Positions 1-8,394 of a DNA stretch of 45,772 bases are shown one piece after another (the stretch's first letter is position 1; every line of letters starts with the position of its first letter). Origin of the DNA: an uncultured Clostridia bacterium (lineage in GTDB: Bacteria > Bacillota > Clostridia > Christensenellales > CAG-917); contig CALVTS010000013.1 of assembly GCA_944363035.1 (NCBI GenBank), positions 1 through 45,772 on the forward strand. Reading direction: 5' to 3'. Under the pieces are notes generated by a model. It saw nothing but the letters and a program-made list of their open reading frames with translations. It did not search any database and had not been told where the DNA came from. The translations under genes and the position numbers were made by a program.

Positions 1-240
1 CCCCTTAAAAGGGAACCCACCATTTTGGGGGAAACCTTCGGCGCTCGGGCATGAGGGCTCCCGAGGACGGCGCCTCTACGGCGCCGCCATGTTATGCCGC
101 TTGCAATGCGCCCGCTTCGCGAAGAGAGTGGCGCATTGCTGACGCACTTTTCGTCTCGCCCTCGGCACTCACTTCGTCGCCGCCGACTTGCAAGAGGGCT
201 GCGCCCTGTGCAAGTTTGGCTAGGCGGCTCCACTCCGAAT
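1..240. repeat. Left arm of ~240-bp inverted repeat flanking the germination cassette
   Basis: Bases 1-240 match the reverse complement of about 7860-8098 with only a handful of mismatches by eye, and the copy may start left of the window. The arm is full of hairpins, for example GCAATGCGCC pairing with GGCGCATTGC, and CTTGCAAGAGGGC facing GCCCTGTGCAAG. No protein is credible here; the readable frames are repeat translations. It resembles a structured BIME-like or non-autonomous mobile repeat. A weaker relative of its inner part lies near 8550-8620. Confidence 0.8.
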
Positions 241-482
241 AAGTTCACGTGGGAATCAAGCACACTCCGAATAAGTTCACGTGGGAGTCAAGCACAGCCC
301 GAAGAAGTATACGTGGGATTCAAACACACCCCGAAAGAGTGTTCGTGGGAGTCAAACGAGCACCGAAAGAGAGACGTAAAGTTCAGACTCCACCCCGAAT
401 AAGTTCACGTGGAGTTCAAGCACACCCGAATAAGTTCACGTGGGGTTCAATCTCCCAATAAGTGTACGTAAGATTCAAGCAC
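238..482. repeat. 32-bp tandem repeat array, about 8 units
   Basis: Units start with AATAAGTTCACGTGGGA and end near CACACTCCG. The first five are 32 bases long; later ones are 28-31 bases and diverged. Each centres on CACGTG or a decayed form of it. The last unit runs into the 3' end of the minus-strand GtrA-like gene, whose TGA stop is made from repeat sequence. Units are contiguous with no unique spacers, so this is not a CRISPR array. Related units lie at 7745-7868, 8190-8250 and 8624-8672. Confidence 0.8.
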
Positions 483-1170
483 GCTTGAGATCGTTCAGCG
501 CTTTGAGTTCTCTCTTCAAAGTCTTGTCGTCGGCGGTGATGTCCACGCCCGCTTCCATGAGGGAGAGAAGCTCCATCGCGTTGATCGAGGGCTTTTCTAC
601 CGCCACTTCGCCGAACTCGCCTATGACGCCTATCTCGTGCTTGGGAGGCGCGGTGTCCTGCTCATTGCGGTAGATGACGAACTTCTGCCAACAGAACTCC
701 AGGACTCCGTTGAGCAACATGGTGATGACCTCGATGAGGAGAGGATCCACCCCGAGATGTGTGGGCATATAGCTGTTGAACCACAGCTTGAAGGGGAAGA
801 AGGGGACGTAGAACAGGAACGCGAGGGACATCGCTCTCGGCACGTTGCCCGCCGACTTGAATGTGAACTTTCTGTTGATGGTGAAGTTCCAGACTATGGA
901 AAGGAAGAGCGCGATCGCCGTAGCGACGAACCACGCCAGGTTGTTCTCGGTGAAGAACCACACCTTCTCGTTCGCCATGGAAGAGAGGATGGGAGTCTTG
1001 GTGAGGATGGTGAAAGTGATGAACTCAATAAGCCCCGCGCTGGCGGTGCAGATGGCGTACTTTATGATTTGGAAAAGGGTCTTGCGTTTTTCCTTTTTTG
1101 CCGCTTTTTCCTCATCGGCGTCCAACTGCGCCAAAGCGACTGCGGGGTCGAAATAAACTTCGTTGCTCAT
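475..1170 (-). CDS. GtrA-like family membrane protein
   Basis: 231 residues. After a charged N-terminus (about 1-32) come four hydrophobic segments (roughly 33-55, 75-98, 108-130, 140-160). The hallmark WNFTINRKFTF follows the second segment, as in GtrA/DPMS-associated proteins, which are thought to help move polyprenyl-linked sugars across the membrane. The acidic C-terminal extension of about 60 residues is not part of the core family. The ATG has a clear AGGAGG upstream, and a TATAAT lies at 1197-1202 on the minus strand with a poor -35. It is divergent from gerA. The substrate cannot be told from the sequence; a wall or spore-coat glycosylation role is only a guess. Confidence 0.8.
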   Translation of the reverse strand: MSNEVYFDPAVALAQLDADEEKAAKKEKRKTLFQIIKYAICTASAGLIEFITFTILTKTPILSSMANEKVWFFTENNLAWFVATAIALFLSIVWNFTINRKFTFKSAGNVPRAMSLAFLFYVPFFPFKLWFNSYMPTHLGVDPLLIEVITMLLNGVLEFCWQKFVIYRNEQDTAPPKHEIGVIGEFGEVAVEKPSINAMELLSLMEAGVDITADDKTLKRELKALNDLKRA

Positions 1171-1312
1171 GCGTGCCCTCCTTTTGCAATGGAAATATTA
1201 TACTACTTATCTCCTCCGCCGAAAAGAGCAAACGGTGACTTTTTTGCCTTTTTTTCAACATTTCCGTCCTCGGAAGGTTATACGCGCGCCCGAGAAAGGC
1301 AATGATGAGATA

Positions 1313-2806
1313 GTGAACGTCGCCGAATTTTCCCTGAAAACCTCCTCCGCTTTCCACAAGACGGGAGACCTGCTCCTGCGGGAAGTCCCCGTGGGGGACG
1401 CGCCCGTCGCGGTGTTCTGTTTCATCGACAGCCTCTCGGACAAGCTGCTGTTGGAACAGGATATCGTCGCGCCCGTATGCGCGCACGCGGAAGAACTCTT
1501 CCTCCTCCCCTCCGAGGGAGAGGATACCTCCCCCGAAAGCGAAGCCGCCTCCGCCATGCGGGAGAGACTGCTCTCCTCCCTCTCATTTTGCCAGGACGTG
1601 GTCGTGCTCTCTCTCGAGGAGGGGAGGGGCAAGATAGCCGAGGGGGACGTCGCCCTCTTTGCGGAAGGATACGACTGCCTCTTCATGTTCTCACAGCGCA
1701 AGGCGGAAAAACGCGCCGTCGCCGAGCCTCCCACCGCCACAGTCCTGAAAGGTCCGAGGGAGGGGTTCATCGAGGAGATAAAGACCAACACCGCGCTCAT
1801 CCGCCGCAGGATCAGATCCCCCGACCTCGTCTTTGAAAACCTCTCGGTGGGGAGATATTCCGTGACGCCCGTCACCATCGCCTATATCCACGGAGTGGCG
1901 GACCCCGAAGTGGTGGACAGGGTGCGCGAAAAACTGAACGCCGTGGACATCGACGGCGTGACGGACGGCGCCTGCCTCGCCCCATTTTTGGAGGAGAGGA
2001 AAAATTCCTTCTTCAAACAGGTGGGCAACTCCGAAAAGCCGGACGTCGTAGCGGCAAAACTGCTGGAAGGCAGGGTCGCCGTCATAACGGACGGATCCCC
2101 CATCGTCCTCACCCTCCCCTTCCTCCTCTTGGAGGATATGCAGGACGGCTACGACTACTATTCCGGGGATTGGAGAGCCTCTCTCGCCCGAGTGTTCCGC
2201 GTGCTGGGCGCGGCGCTCACGGTGCTGCTTCCCGCAGGATACGTGGCTTTGCAAAGCTACCACTTCCACCTCCTGCCGATAGAATTCCTCATCACGCTGG
2301 CGGGCGCGACCTCCTCCATCCCCTTCCCTCCGGCGGCGGAGATGCTCTTCGTCCTCCTCCTCTTCGAGATCCTCAACGAGGCTTCCATGCGGATGCCGCG
2401 ATATCTCAGCGTATCCCTCTCCATAGTGGGCGCGATAGTGCTCGGGGACACGGCGGTGAAAGCGGGGCTCATCTCCTCCCCTGCGGTGCTCGTGACCGCC
2501 CTCTCCTCCATCGGGATATTCTGCGTGCCCGACCAGGTGGGGACCCTTTCCATACTCCGCCTCCTCTTCCTTTTGGCGAGCGCGGTGCTCGGGCTGTTCG
2601 GGATGATAGCCCTCCTCGCCGTCACGACGGGATACCTGGCGTCGGTGCAGAATTACGGCGCGCCCTACTTCGCGCCGTACGCCCCGAGGATACGCTCCGA
2701 CCTCAAAGACGGGGTGTGGAAAGCCTCCGTGACGCACATGGACGCCCGCCCCCTCTCCTTCCCGAATCAAAACAGAACACGACAAAAACAGGAGGATGAC
2801 GAGTGA
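1313..2806 (+). CDS. gerA: Spore germination receptor subunit A (GerA family)
   Basis: 497 residues from the GTG at 1313, which has GAAAGG about 13 bases upstream. The frame stays open back to 1163, but that stretch overlaps the divergent promoter region. The soluble N-terminal half carries the family motif VAVITDGSP near residue 254. The C-terminal half has several membrane helices, with PPAAEMLFVLLLFEI near residue 338, GAIVLGDTAVKAGLI, and the closing APYFAPYAP. GerA-family subunits sit in the inner spore membrane and form the ion-channel part of germinant receptors. The stop overlaps the gerB start (GTGA), so the genes are translationally coupled. The ligand cannot be predicted. No convincing sigma-G promoter was found. 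Confidence 0.93.
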   Translation: MNVAEFSLKTSSAFHKTGDLLLREVPVGDAPVAVFCFIDSLSDKLLLEQDIVAPVCAHAEELFLLPSEGEDTSPESEAASAMRERLLSSLSFCQDVVVLSLEEGRGKIAEGDVALFAEGYDCLFMFSQRKAEKRAVAEPPTATVLKGPREGFIEEIKTNTALIRRRIRSPDLVFENLSVGRYSVTPVTIAYIHGVADPEVVDRVREKLNAVDIDGVTDGACLAPFLEERKNSFFKQVGNSEKPDVVAAKLLEGRVAVITDGSPIVLTLPFLLLEDMQDGYDYYSGDWRASLARVFRVLGAALTVLLPAGYVALQSYHFHLLPIEFLITLAGATSSIPFPPAAEMLFVLLLFEILNEASMRMPRYLSVSLSIVGAIVLGDTAVKAGLISSPAVLVTALSSIGIFCVPDQVGTLSILRLLFLLASAVLGLFGMIALLAVTTGYLASVQNYGAPYFAPYAPRIRSDLKDGVWKASVTHMDARPLSFPNQNRTRQKQEDDE

Positions 2807-3966
2807 AAACAGACATTTCAACCTCGGTTTCTGCCGACATTCTCCCCGCCGCCTCCGCGCACCTCGGCGGCACGGCGGGGAGGAACACCGTCTACGATTC
2901 GCAAGCCGCCTGCCTGGTTTTTTGTTGCGGGATAGTCTTCAAGATATCCTCCCTTCCCGGGCTCGTCGCCTCCGAAATGCTCTCGGGGACGCTGTGGCTT
3001 TATCTGTTCATGATAGCGGTGGACGTGCTCATGTTCGCCGCGGTATCCTCCTATGCCTCCACGGGGGCGGACGCTCTGTTCTCCTCCCGCTCCCCCGTCC
3101 TCTTCCGCGCGTTTTCCGCGCTTTCTTCGGCGTGGTTGCTGCTGAAAGGAGTGATATATTTCTGCTACACCGTGGTCTTCCTCATGGTGGACCTCTTCGT
3201 CGCCGTGCCGCCCTACGTCGTCGTGCTCGCTCTCGCCGCGCCCGTTCTCTACCTCGGGTGCAAAGGGGTGGTGAGCATCGCGAGGTGCGCCGAGCTCTTC
3301 ACCCCCGTGCTCCTTTTGGTGTTCGTCGCCAACCTCGCCCTCTTGGACGCGGATATGGACGCGGGCAGGAATCTCCCCTTGGAAGCCATGCCTCCCGAAG
3401 AGTTTTTCAAACGCGGCTTCCTTTTCGGGATGTGGCTGGGGGATATGCTCCCTCTCGCCTTTTCCTCGATAAAGCGCAAAAAGTTCCCCTATCTCGTCGT
3501 GGGGACGGGGGTGTCATACGTCCTCGTCGCAGTGGTCGCCCTCATCGCGGTCGCGATGTACGGCGCGGCTCTGCCATATGTGTACAACATGGTCATCCGT
3601 CTTTCCGGCTTCAACAAGCTCTCCCTCGAGATAGGCAGGATGGAGTGGGCGGCGATCTTCATCGTCATCGTGATGGCGATGCTCTCCCTCTCCCTGCATA
3701 TGTGGGGCGCCGCAGAGGGCTCGCGGCGAGCATTCGGTTCCCCCTTGCCCGCAAGGGTCATGTTTGCCGCAGGGATGATCGCCGTCCCCCTCGCCCTCCC
3801 CTCCGCTCACGTCCTCACGGAATTTTCGGTGACGGAGTTCGGATACGCCGCGACGGGGATATCCCTCCTCCTCGCGCTCGTCTGCGGCGCGGAGGGGATA
3901 CGAGCCCGCCGCGCTCATAAAAGAAAAGCAACGCCCCCGCAAGAGGACGGAGGAGAGGAAACGTGA
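2803..3966 (+). CDS. gerB: Spore germination receptor subunit B (GerB, APC-type permease)
   Basis: 387 residues from GTG 2803, with AGGAGG at 2790-2795. It is hydrophobic throughout with about ten predicted membrane helices, and the length is close to the usual ~365. GerB subunits belong to the amino acid/polyamine/organocation transporter superfamily and bind germinant in the inner spore membrane. Position between gerA and gerC, with 4-base GTGA overlaps on both sides, supports the call as much as the fold. The C-terminus ends in a charged cytosolic tail. Confidence 0.9.
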   Translation: MKTDISTSVSADILPAASAHLGGTAGRNTVYDSQAACLVFCCGIVFKISSLPGLVASEMLSGTLWLYLFMIAVDVLMFAAVSSYASTGADALFSSRSPVLFRAFSALSSAWLLLKGVIYFCYTVVFLMVDLFVAVPPYVVVLALAAPVLYLGCKGVVSIARCAELFTPVLLLVFVANLALLDADMDAGRNLPLEAMPPEEFFKRGFLFGMWLGDMLPLAFSSIKRKKFPYLVVGTGVSYVLVAVVALIAVAMYGAALPYVYNMVIRLSGFNKLSLEIGRMEWAAIFIVIVMAMLSLSLHMWGAAEGSRRAFGSPLPARVMFAAGMIAVPLALPSAHVLTEFSVTEFGYAATGISLLLALVCGAEGIRARRAHKRKATPPQEDGGEET

Positions 3967-5126
3967 CAGAGCGAACACGCAAAATAAAGGCAAGACTGCG
4001 GGACAGATTTTTCCGCACCAAATGGCTCGTCGTCCTCATCGTCGCCGCCGTCATCCTCTTTTTCGGGCGCGCCACGGACATCCGCTCCCTCAACCAGTCC
4101 GCGCTGGTCATAGGGATGGGGATAGACCTTTCCGAGGAGGGATTCGACGTGTCCACCCTCTCGGTGGTGGTGTCGGGCGGAGGAGGGAGCGAGACCTCGC
4201 GAAGCTACGCCGTCCACACCGCGACGGGCGCGACCATTTCGGAGTGTCTGGATGAGATATCGCAAAAAATGGGGCTTATCGTGTCGCTTTCGCATTGTAA
4301 TGTACTTGTTTTGTCACCGGAGACCTTTTCGGTGAGACACGGCGATATCTTCGATCCTCTCATCTCGGTGTATTCTCTCCCGGAGCAGGCGGTCGTGACG
4401 GCAACGGAGGAAGAGCCCTCGGACGTGCTCGGGGCAAAGACCGCGACCACGGACGCTTCCGCCTTTTTGATGCAGTCCGCTCTCCTCCAAAACCTCGGCG
4501 GGGACGGGCTTGCTCCCGTGAGCGTCAAGGATTTTATGGCGCATTCTCTCTCCCGCAGCGGGTGTGTGAACATACCCCTCATAGAGCTCAAAGACCCCGC
4601 TCGCCCGCCCGAGACGGAGCAGGGGCCCGAAAATGGGGTGAAAGAGCTCGTCATGGAACGCAACCTCGTGGTGCACGGCGGGGAGTGCTTCGTGCTGGAA
4701 AAGGAGCTCGCGCAGGCGACCACCATGCTGGTGAGAAAAAAGGTGTACGGGAGGATATCGGTCATTCTCGACACGGGGGAAGCGGCAGAGTTCAGGGTGC
4801 TGGACGCCTCGCCCGAAACGAAGGCTTCCGGCATGAGCGTACACGCGAGCCTTAACTGCACCGTCTCCCTCTTGGAGGTGCAAGGCGGGGACGGAGAGAG
4901 GGTGTCGCCCACCTCGGACGTCGTATCCCGCGCGGCAAAAAAGGCGGAGGAGGAACTTGCCGAAAGGCTTGCCCTCTGTCACGAGATCTCCCTGCGCGAG
5001 GGAGCGGATCTCCTCCACTTGCAGGAGGCGGTGTACAGAGTGACGGGATATACCCTGCCCGAAGACTGCCTGGATGACATCGCGTTCTCCTGTTCCGTCA
5101 AAGTATCCGTGAAAGAGGAAGGCTGA
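3963..5126 (+). CDS. gerC: Spore germination receptor subunit C (GerC) without a lipobox
   Basis: 387 residues from GTG 3963, with GGAGGAGAGG just upstream. After a basic N-terminus comes one hydrophobic segment (about 20-36), then LNQSALVIGMGID, matching the conserved start of the mature GerC domain. GerC proteins are normally lipoproteins with an L-x-G-C lipobox at this junction. Here the sequence is ILFFGRATD and there is no cysteine, so the protein is probably anchored by an uncleaved helix. The rest fits a GerC domain (SLSHCNVLVLS near residue 110, then a long soluble part). It is the third gene of a tightly overlapping gerABC operon. Confidence 0.87.
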   Translation: MTERTRKIKARLRDRFFRTKWLVVLIVAAVILFFGRATDIRSLNQSALVIGMGIDLSEEGFDVSTLSVVVSGGGGSETSRSYAVHTATGATISECLDEISQKMGLIVSLSHCNVLVLSPETFSVRHGDIFDPLISVYSLPEQAVVTATEEEPSDVLGAKTATTDASAFLMQSALLQNLGGDGLAPVSVKDFMAHSLSRSGCVNIPLIELKDPARPPETEQGPENGVKELVMERNLVVHGGECFVLEKELAQATTMLVRKKVYGRISVILDTGEAAEFRVLDASPETKASGMSVHASLNCTVSLLEVQGGDGERVSPTSDVVSRAAKKAEEELAERLALCHEISLREGADLLHLQEAVYRVTGYTLPEDCLDDIAFSCSVKVSVKEEG

Positions 5127-5190
5127 AAGAGTTCCTCCTTTCATGCTTCACCCTGCGGCGGAGGAGGGAATATCATAAAGGGGAGGAAAT

Positions 5191-5493
5191 ATGGACCTTT
5201 TGCTTCCGTCCGAAGAGGCGATGACGAAGATGGCGGCGGAGTACGCCGAAGTCCTGTCCGCGGCGGGAAGAGGCGCGGGGACGCTCTCTTGCGCAAGCCC
5301 GTGCGGCGGAAGGCTCTCCCCCTGCCTTTCATCGCCGCTCGCGGAACTATTACTGCTTTACTTTGCGTTCTCTTTGGGGTATAATTTCGGGTATGGAAAT
5401 GCGCTTGCTCACTCCGACGGAAATCTGGGAGGGTTTCAATCCCGTCAAAGAGGGGACGGAAACTTCCATAATTTCTTCCCGCGAAAAGGATAA
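5191..5493 (+). CDS. Possible small ORF after gerC (doubtful)
   Basis: 100 codons. The ATG at 5191 has a very good ribosome site (GGGGAGGAAAT), but the frame overlaps the next gene by about 100 bases, and its second half lies under that gene's promoter and start. A short hydrophobic stretch (SSPLAELLLLYFAF) is the only recognisable trait. It may be a small membrane peptide of the ger operon, a leftover start from a deleted gene, or chance. Confidence 0.25.
   Translation: MDLLLPSEEAMTKMAAEYAEVLSAAGRGAGTLSCASPCGGRLSPCLSSPLAELLLLYFAFSLGYNFGYGNALAHSDGNLGGFQSRQRGDGNFHNFFPRKG
5357..5385 (+). promoter_or_regulatory. Promoter of the alpha/beta hydrolase gene, leaderless type
   Basis: TTTACT (5357-5362), 17-base spacer, TATAAT (5380-5385). 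The ATG at 5393 is 7 bases beyond the -10, so transcription should start at or next to the start codon. Confidence 0.6.
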
Positions 5494-7078
5494 TCTCATC
5501 ACGGCGGAGGTCTTTTTCACTTCCGAAAAGACGGCGAGCGGCAGAGTGCGCGTCTATGCGCGCATAAGCTACGATTCCCGCTGGCGGGACGCGAGACCCG
5601 CCCTCATCATCCTCCCCTCCCACGACGAGAGGAGGAGATACGACGACATCACCTCCTCCCTCGTGAAAGAGGGATACGTGGTGTGCATTTGCGACTATCT
5701 CGGCCGTGCGGACGAGAATGACGAATCCCCCCACACGACCTACCCCGCCGAATACCCTTACGCGGCGGCTCCCGAGTGCTTTTCCCACCTCTACTCCATC
5801 ACCACGACGGGCAGAGAGACCCCTTGGTTCCAATGGGCGAAGATAGCGCGCCGCGCCATCACCATGCTTTCCGAACTGCGCTACGTGGACGCCGAGAGGA
5901 TAGGGCTCATCGGCGTAGACATCGGGGCGCAGATAGCGTGGCAGGCGGCGGGCATGGACGGAAGAGTGCGCGCGCTCGTCCCCATCAACGGCGGGGGCTA
6001 TCTGTGGCGCAGAGGCACTCCCCGATTCCCCGGCGGAGACCGCGAACTGCCCTCCGGCGACGAGGAACGCGCCTTTTCGGCGGGCGTGGGGGCGGAAACT
6101 TACGCAAAATTCGTGTCTTGCCCCACCTATTTCATCGTCTCCTCCAACTCCTCCAACACGGACGTGGACAGAGCGGACGACATCCTCGCTCTCGTGCCGG
6201 CGCAGTCCAAAGTTCTCCTCATAGTGCGGGGGTCCGCTTCGCAGATAAGCGTCTCGGCGTACGACAGCCTCATCTTGTGGCTGAAAAAGAATTTCGCGCA
6301 CGACAGCGCGCCCGTCTCCATGCCGCAGATATCCTTCCGCACCGAGGAGGGACAACTCTATCTCCACCTCAAATGCAAGGAAAAACCTCAAGCGGTCTCG
6401 GCGTACTATTCGGCGGGCGAAACGGTTTCCTTTGCGCGCACGTGGATTCCCCTCTCGGCTCCGCAGACGGTGGGAGAGGACGAATACGTATACCGCGTGC
6501 CCTCCCTTTCCCCCGACGATCTCACCGTCGCCTTTGCGACCGTGCGGTCTGCCGACGGCATACTTTCAAGCTCCCGCGTGGCGGGCGTCATCCCCTCCGA
6601 AAAGGGGGTCGCTCCCTCAGAAAACAAAGCCGCCTCCAACCCCAGGATCGTGTATTCCGGGAAGATGGGCACGGGAGTGTTCTGGGTGACGACGGAGGAT
6701 TTCTTCCTGGACGAATCCGTCCTCGCGGTGAAAAAGGGACCCTTCGACATCTCGGGCATAGGCACCTCGGAGGGGACGCTGGTGCTCTGCCGCACCTCCT
6801 ACGACGACTTCTCCTGCGGGAAGAACGCCATACTGCAAATGGACATCTACTCTCCCTCCGAAAAAGAGGTGACTTTCACATTCGTGTCCTATCCCGATCT
6901 CACCCCCTACAACTGCCGCGTGCGGCTGACGGGCGGGGACTTCTGGCAAAAGGTGAAACTTTCCGCCGCAGACTGCAAAAACGAAAACGGCAGGACTTTG
7001 CAAAAGTTCGGCGCTTGCAAACAGCTCCTCATCTCGGGCGCGGAAAACGTGCTCTTCAACAATATCGTGTGGATATGA
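5393..7078 (+). CDS. Alpha/beta hydrolase-fold protein with Asp in the nucleophile elbow
   Basis: 561 residues from ATG 5393; an upstream TTG in the same frame lies within the promoter. The first ~310 residues look like an alpha/beta hydrolase of the dienelactone-hydrolase/acyl-esterase type: an early strand ALIILPSHD, then LIGVDIGAQIAWQAA as the nucleophile elbow, followed by RALVPINGG. The elbow reads G-V-D-I-G, with Asp where Ser or Cys is expected. Either Asp is the nucleophile, as in haloalkane dehalogenases and epoxide hydrolases, or activity is lost. The C-terminal ~250 residues are soluble and beta-rich by eye, with no domain I recognise. No signal peptide is seen. It lies between gerABC and a signal peptidase gene; a link to germination is only positional. 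Confidence 0.65.
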   Translation: MEMRLLTPTEIWEGFNPVKEGTETSIISSREKDNLITAEVFFTSEKTASGRVRVYARISYDSRWRDARPALIILPSHDERRRYDDITSSLVKEGYVVCICDYLGRADENDESPHTTYPAEYPYAAAPECFSHLYSITTTGRETPWFQWAKIARRAITMLSELRYVDAERIGLIGVDIGAQIAWQAAGMDGRVRALVPINGGGYLWRRGTPRFPGGDRELPSGDEERAFSAGVGAETYAKFVSCPTYFIVSSNSSNTDVDRADDILALVPAQSKVLLIVRGSASQISVSAYDSLILWLKKNFAHDSAPVSMPQISFRTEEGQLYLHLKCKEKPQAVSAYYSAGETVSFARTWIPLSAPQTVGEDEYVYRVPSLSPDDLTVAFATVRSADGILSSSRVAGVIPSEKGVAPSENKAASNPRIVYSGKMGTGVFWVTTEDFFLDESVLAVKKGPFDISGIGTSEGTLVLCRTSYDDFSCGKNAILQMDIYSPSEKEVTFTFVSYPDLTPYNCRVRLTGGDFWQKVKLSAADCKNENGRTLQKFGACKQLLISGAENVLFNNIVWI

Positions 7079-7102
7079 CCGCACCGTGCATATAGTGGTG
7101 CT

Positions 7103-7711
7103 ATGGACGAAAAGGAACTGCGCTTGACCGAAACCCCCTCCACGGACGCCTCCCCTACGGATCCCCAAAAGAAAAAGAAAGCGGCGATCGCGCTCATTTC
7201 CCTTGCCGTCGTCGCGGTGATCGCGGTCATTTGCGCCCTGCTGGTGAGAGAATACATCGTCACCACCTACATCGTGGACGGCGAAAGCATGGCTCCGACG
7301 CTGGACGGCGGCGTGACGGGCAGGACGGATGACGGCGATACCCTCCTGCTCAATATGCTCGGCTCCCCCGAACGCGGGGACATCGTGGTCTTCACCTACG
7401 ACTGGAACGGGGTCACCCCACACGCCCTCGTCAAACGCGTCATCGCCCTCCCGGGAGACAGAGTGAAGATCTCGGACGGGAAACTCTTCCTCAACGGCGA
7501 ATTGCTGGACGAACCGTACTTAAAAGAAGATATGGATCACTTCTACGACGGGTTTTCCGTCACCGTGCCCGACGGGCACTTCTTTGCAATGGGCGACAAC
7601 CGCAACAACAGTACGGACAGCCGCGCGATAGGCTGTGTCCCCCAAGACAAACTCATAGGCGTATGCTTTCTCATCGCCTCGGACGACGGCAAACTCCGCA
7701 TCCCTAAATAA
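7103..7711 (+). CDS. lepB: Type I signal peptidase (SPase I, S26)
   Basis: 202 residues. A charged N-terminus with KKKK is followed by one membrane helix (about 27-48). The catalytic Ser box is VDGESMAPTL and the catalytic Lys lies in VKRVIALPGD. MGDNRNNSTDSR is the conserved S26 box near the C-terminus. One N-terminal helix and ~200 residues fit the Gram-positive SipS type. It cleaves signal peptides outside the membrane. The gene starts 24 bases after the hydrolase stop. A TATAGT ends 6 bases before the ATG but has no decent -35, so an internal promoter is uncertain. Confidence 0.93.
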   Translation: MDEKELRLTETPSTDASPTDPQKKKKAAIALISLAVVAVIAVICALLVREYIVTTYIVDGESMAPTLDGGVTGRTDDGDTLLLNMLGSPERGDIVVFTYDWNGVTPHALVKRVIALPGDRVKISDGKLFLNGELLDEPYLKEDMDHFYDGFSVTVPDGHFFAMGDNRNNSTDSRAIGCVPQDKLIGVCFLIASDDGKLRIPK

Positions 7712-7744
7712 CTCCGACGGAGAATGTTTGACTTAGGCGCGCTT

Positions 7745-7868
7745 CTGCCCCCCCACGTGAACTTGTTAGGGGTGTGTTTGAACTTCACGTGAACTTATTT
7801 GGAGTGTGTTTGACTCCCACGTGCAATCTTTCGGAGTGTGCTTGAACTTCACGTGAACTTATTCGGAG
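7745..7868. repeat. 32-bp repeat array, inverted orientation, about 4 units
   Basis: Reverse-complement relatives of the 238-482 array: three units with the core CACGTGAAC and one with CACGTGCAA. Two of them hold the palindrome GTTCACGTGAAC. The array sits just inside the right arm of the large inverted repeat, mirroring the left side. Confidence 0.75.
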
Positions 7869-8098
7869 TGGAGCCGCCTAGCCAAACTTGCACAGGGCGT
7901 AGCCCTCTTGCAAGTCGGCGGCGACGAAGTGAGTGCCGAGGGCGAGACGTAAAGTGCGTCGGCAATGCGCCACTCTCTTCGCGAAGCGGGCGCATTGCAA
8001 GCGGCATAACATGGCGGCGCCGCAGAGGCGCCGTCCTCGGTAGCCCTCATGCCCGAGCGCCGAAGGTTTCCCCCAAAATGGTGGGTTCCCTTTTAAGG
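7860..8098. repeat. Right arm of ~240-bp inverted repeat flanking the germination cassette
   Basis: Reverse complement of bases 1-240 with few mismatches; it ends at CCCTTTTAAGGGG. Together the arms enclose a cassette of about 7.6 kb. No transposase gene is visible inside the cassette or next to this arm. Confidence 0.8.
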
Positions 8099-8359
8099 GG
8101 GAACGATTTTGGGGGAAACCCGCAGGAAGGGGGCAAAAATATTTCCCTGTCGCGGGGACGTTACCCATAAATCAACCCTGAGCACGCCGCACACTTATTC
8201 GTCGTGTTCAAGCACGCTCTGAATAAGTTCACGTCGTATTCAGGCTGGTTAAAAGGGGTATACGTCCCCTAACATGGTAATATTGTACCCCCTCCTCCCC
8301 TTCGGGACTCCTCCCCCACTCGGAATAGATTTCGCTCCTCCTAAAATGCGGGATATACT

Positions 8360-8394
8360 TTTTCATAAAGGCGCGAACTGCGCCTTTATGAAAA
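8360..8394. other. Perfect 15-bp stem-loop
   Basis: TTTTCATAAAGGCGC pairs fully with GCGCCTTTATGAAAA around a 5-base loop (GAACT). A TATACT lies just upstream at 8354-8359. There is no neighbouring gene it would obviously terminate. It could be a cruciform or protein-binding site, or the end of a short RNA. Confidence 0.55.

Noticed and set aside
94..461. Reading frames across the repeats giving NKFTWES-type peptides
   Set aside because: The frames exist only because the 32-bp repeat lacks stops; they shift between units and have no ribosome site.
238..482. CRISPR-like array of ~32-bp repeats
   Set aside because: Units follow each other without unique spacers, drift strongly, and no cas gene is near.
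1163..1312. 50-codon N-terminal extension of GerA
   Set aside because: It overlaps the divergent promoter of the GtrA-like gene, has low-complexity basic content, and GTG 1313 has a ribosome site and gives the family length.
7745..7868. GTTCACGTGAAC units as parS sites
   Set aside because: They share the CACGTG centre but lack the TTT/AAA next to it that ParB reads, so they are at best very weak sites.
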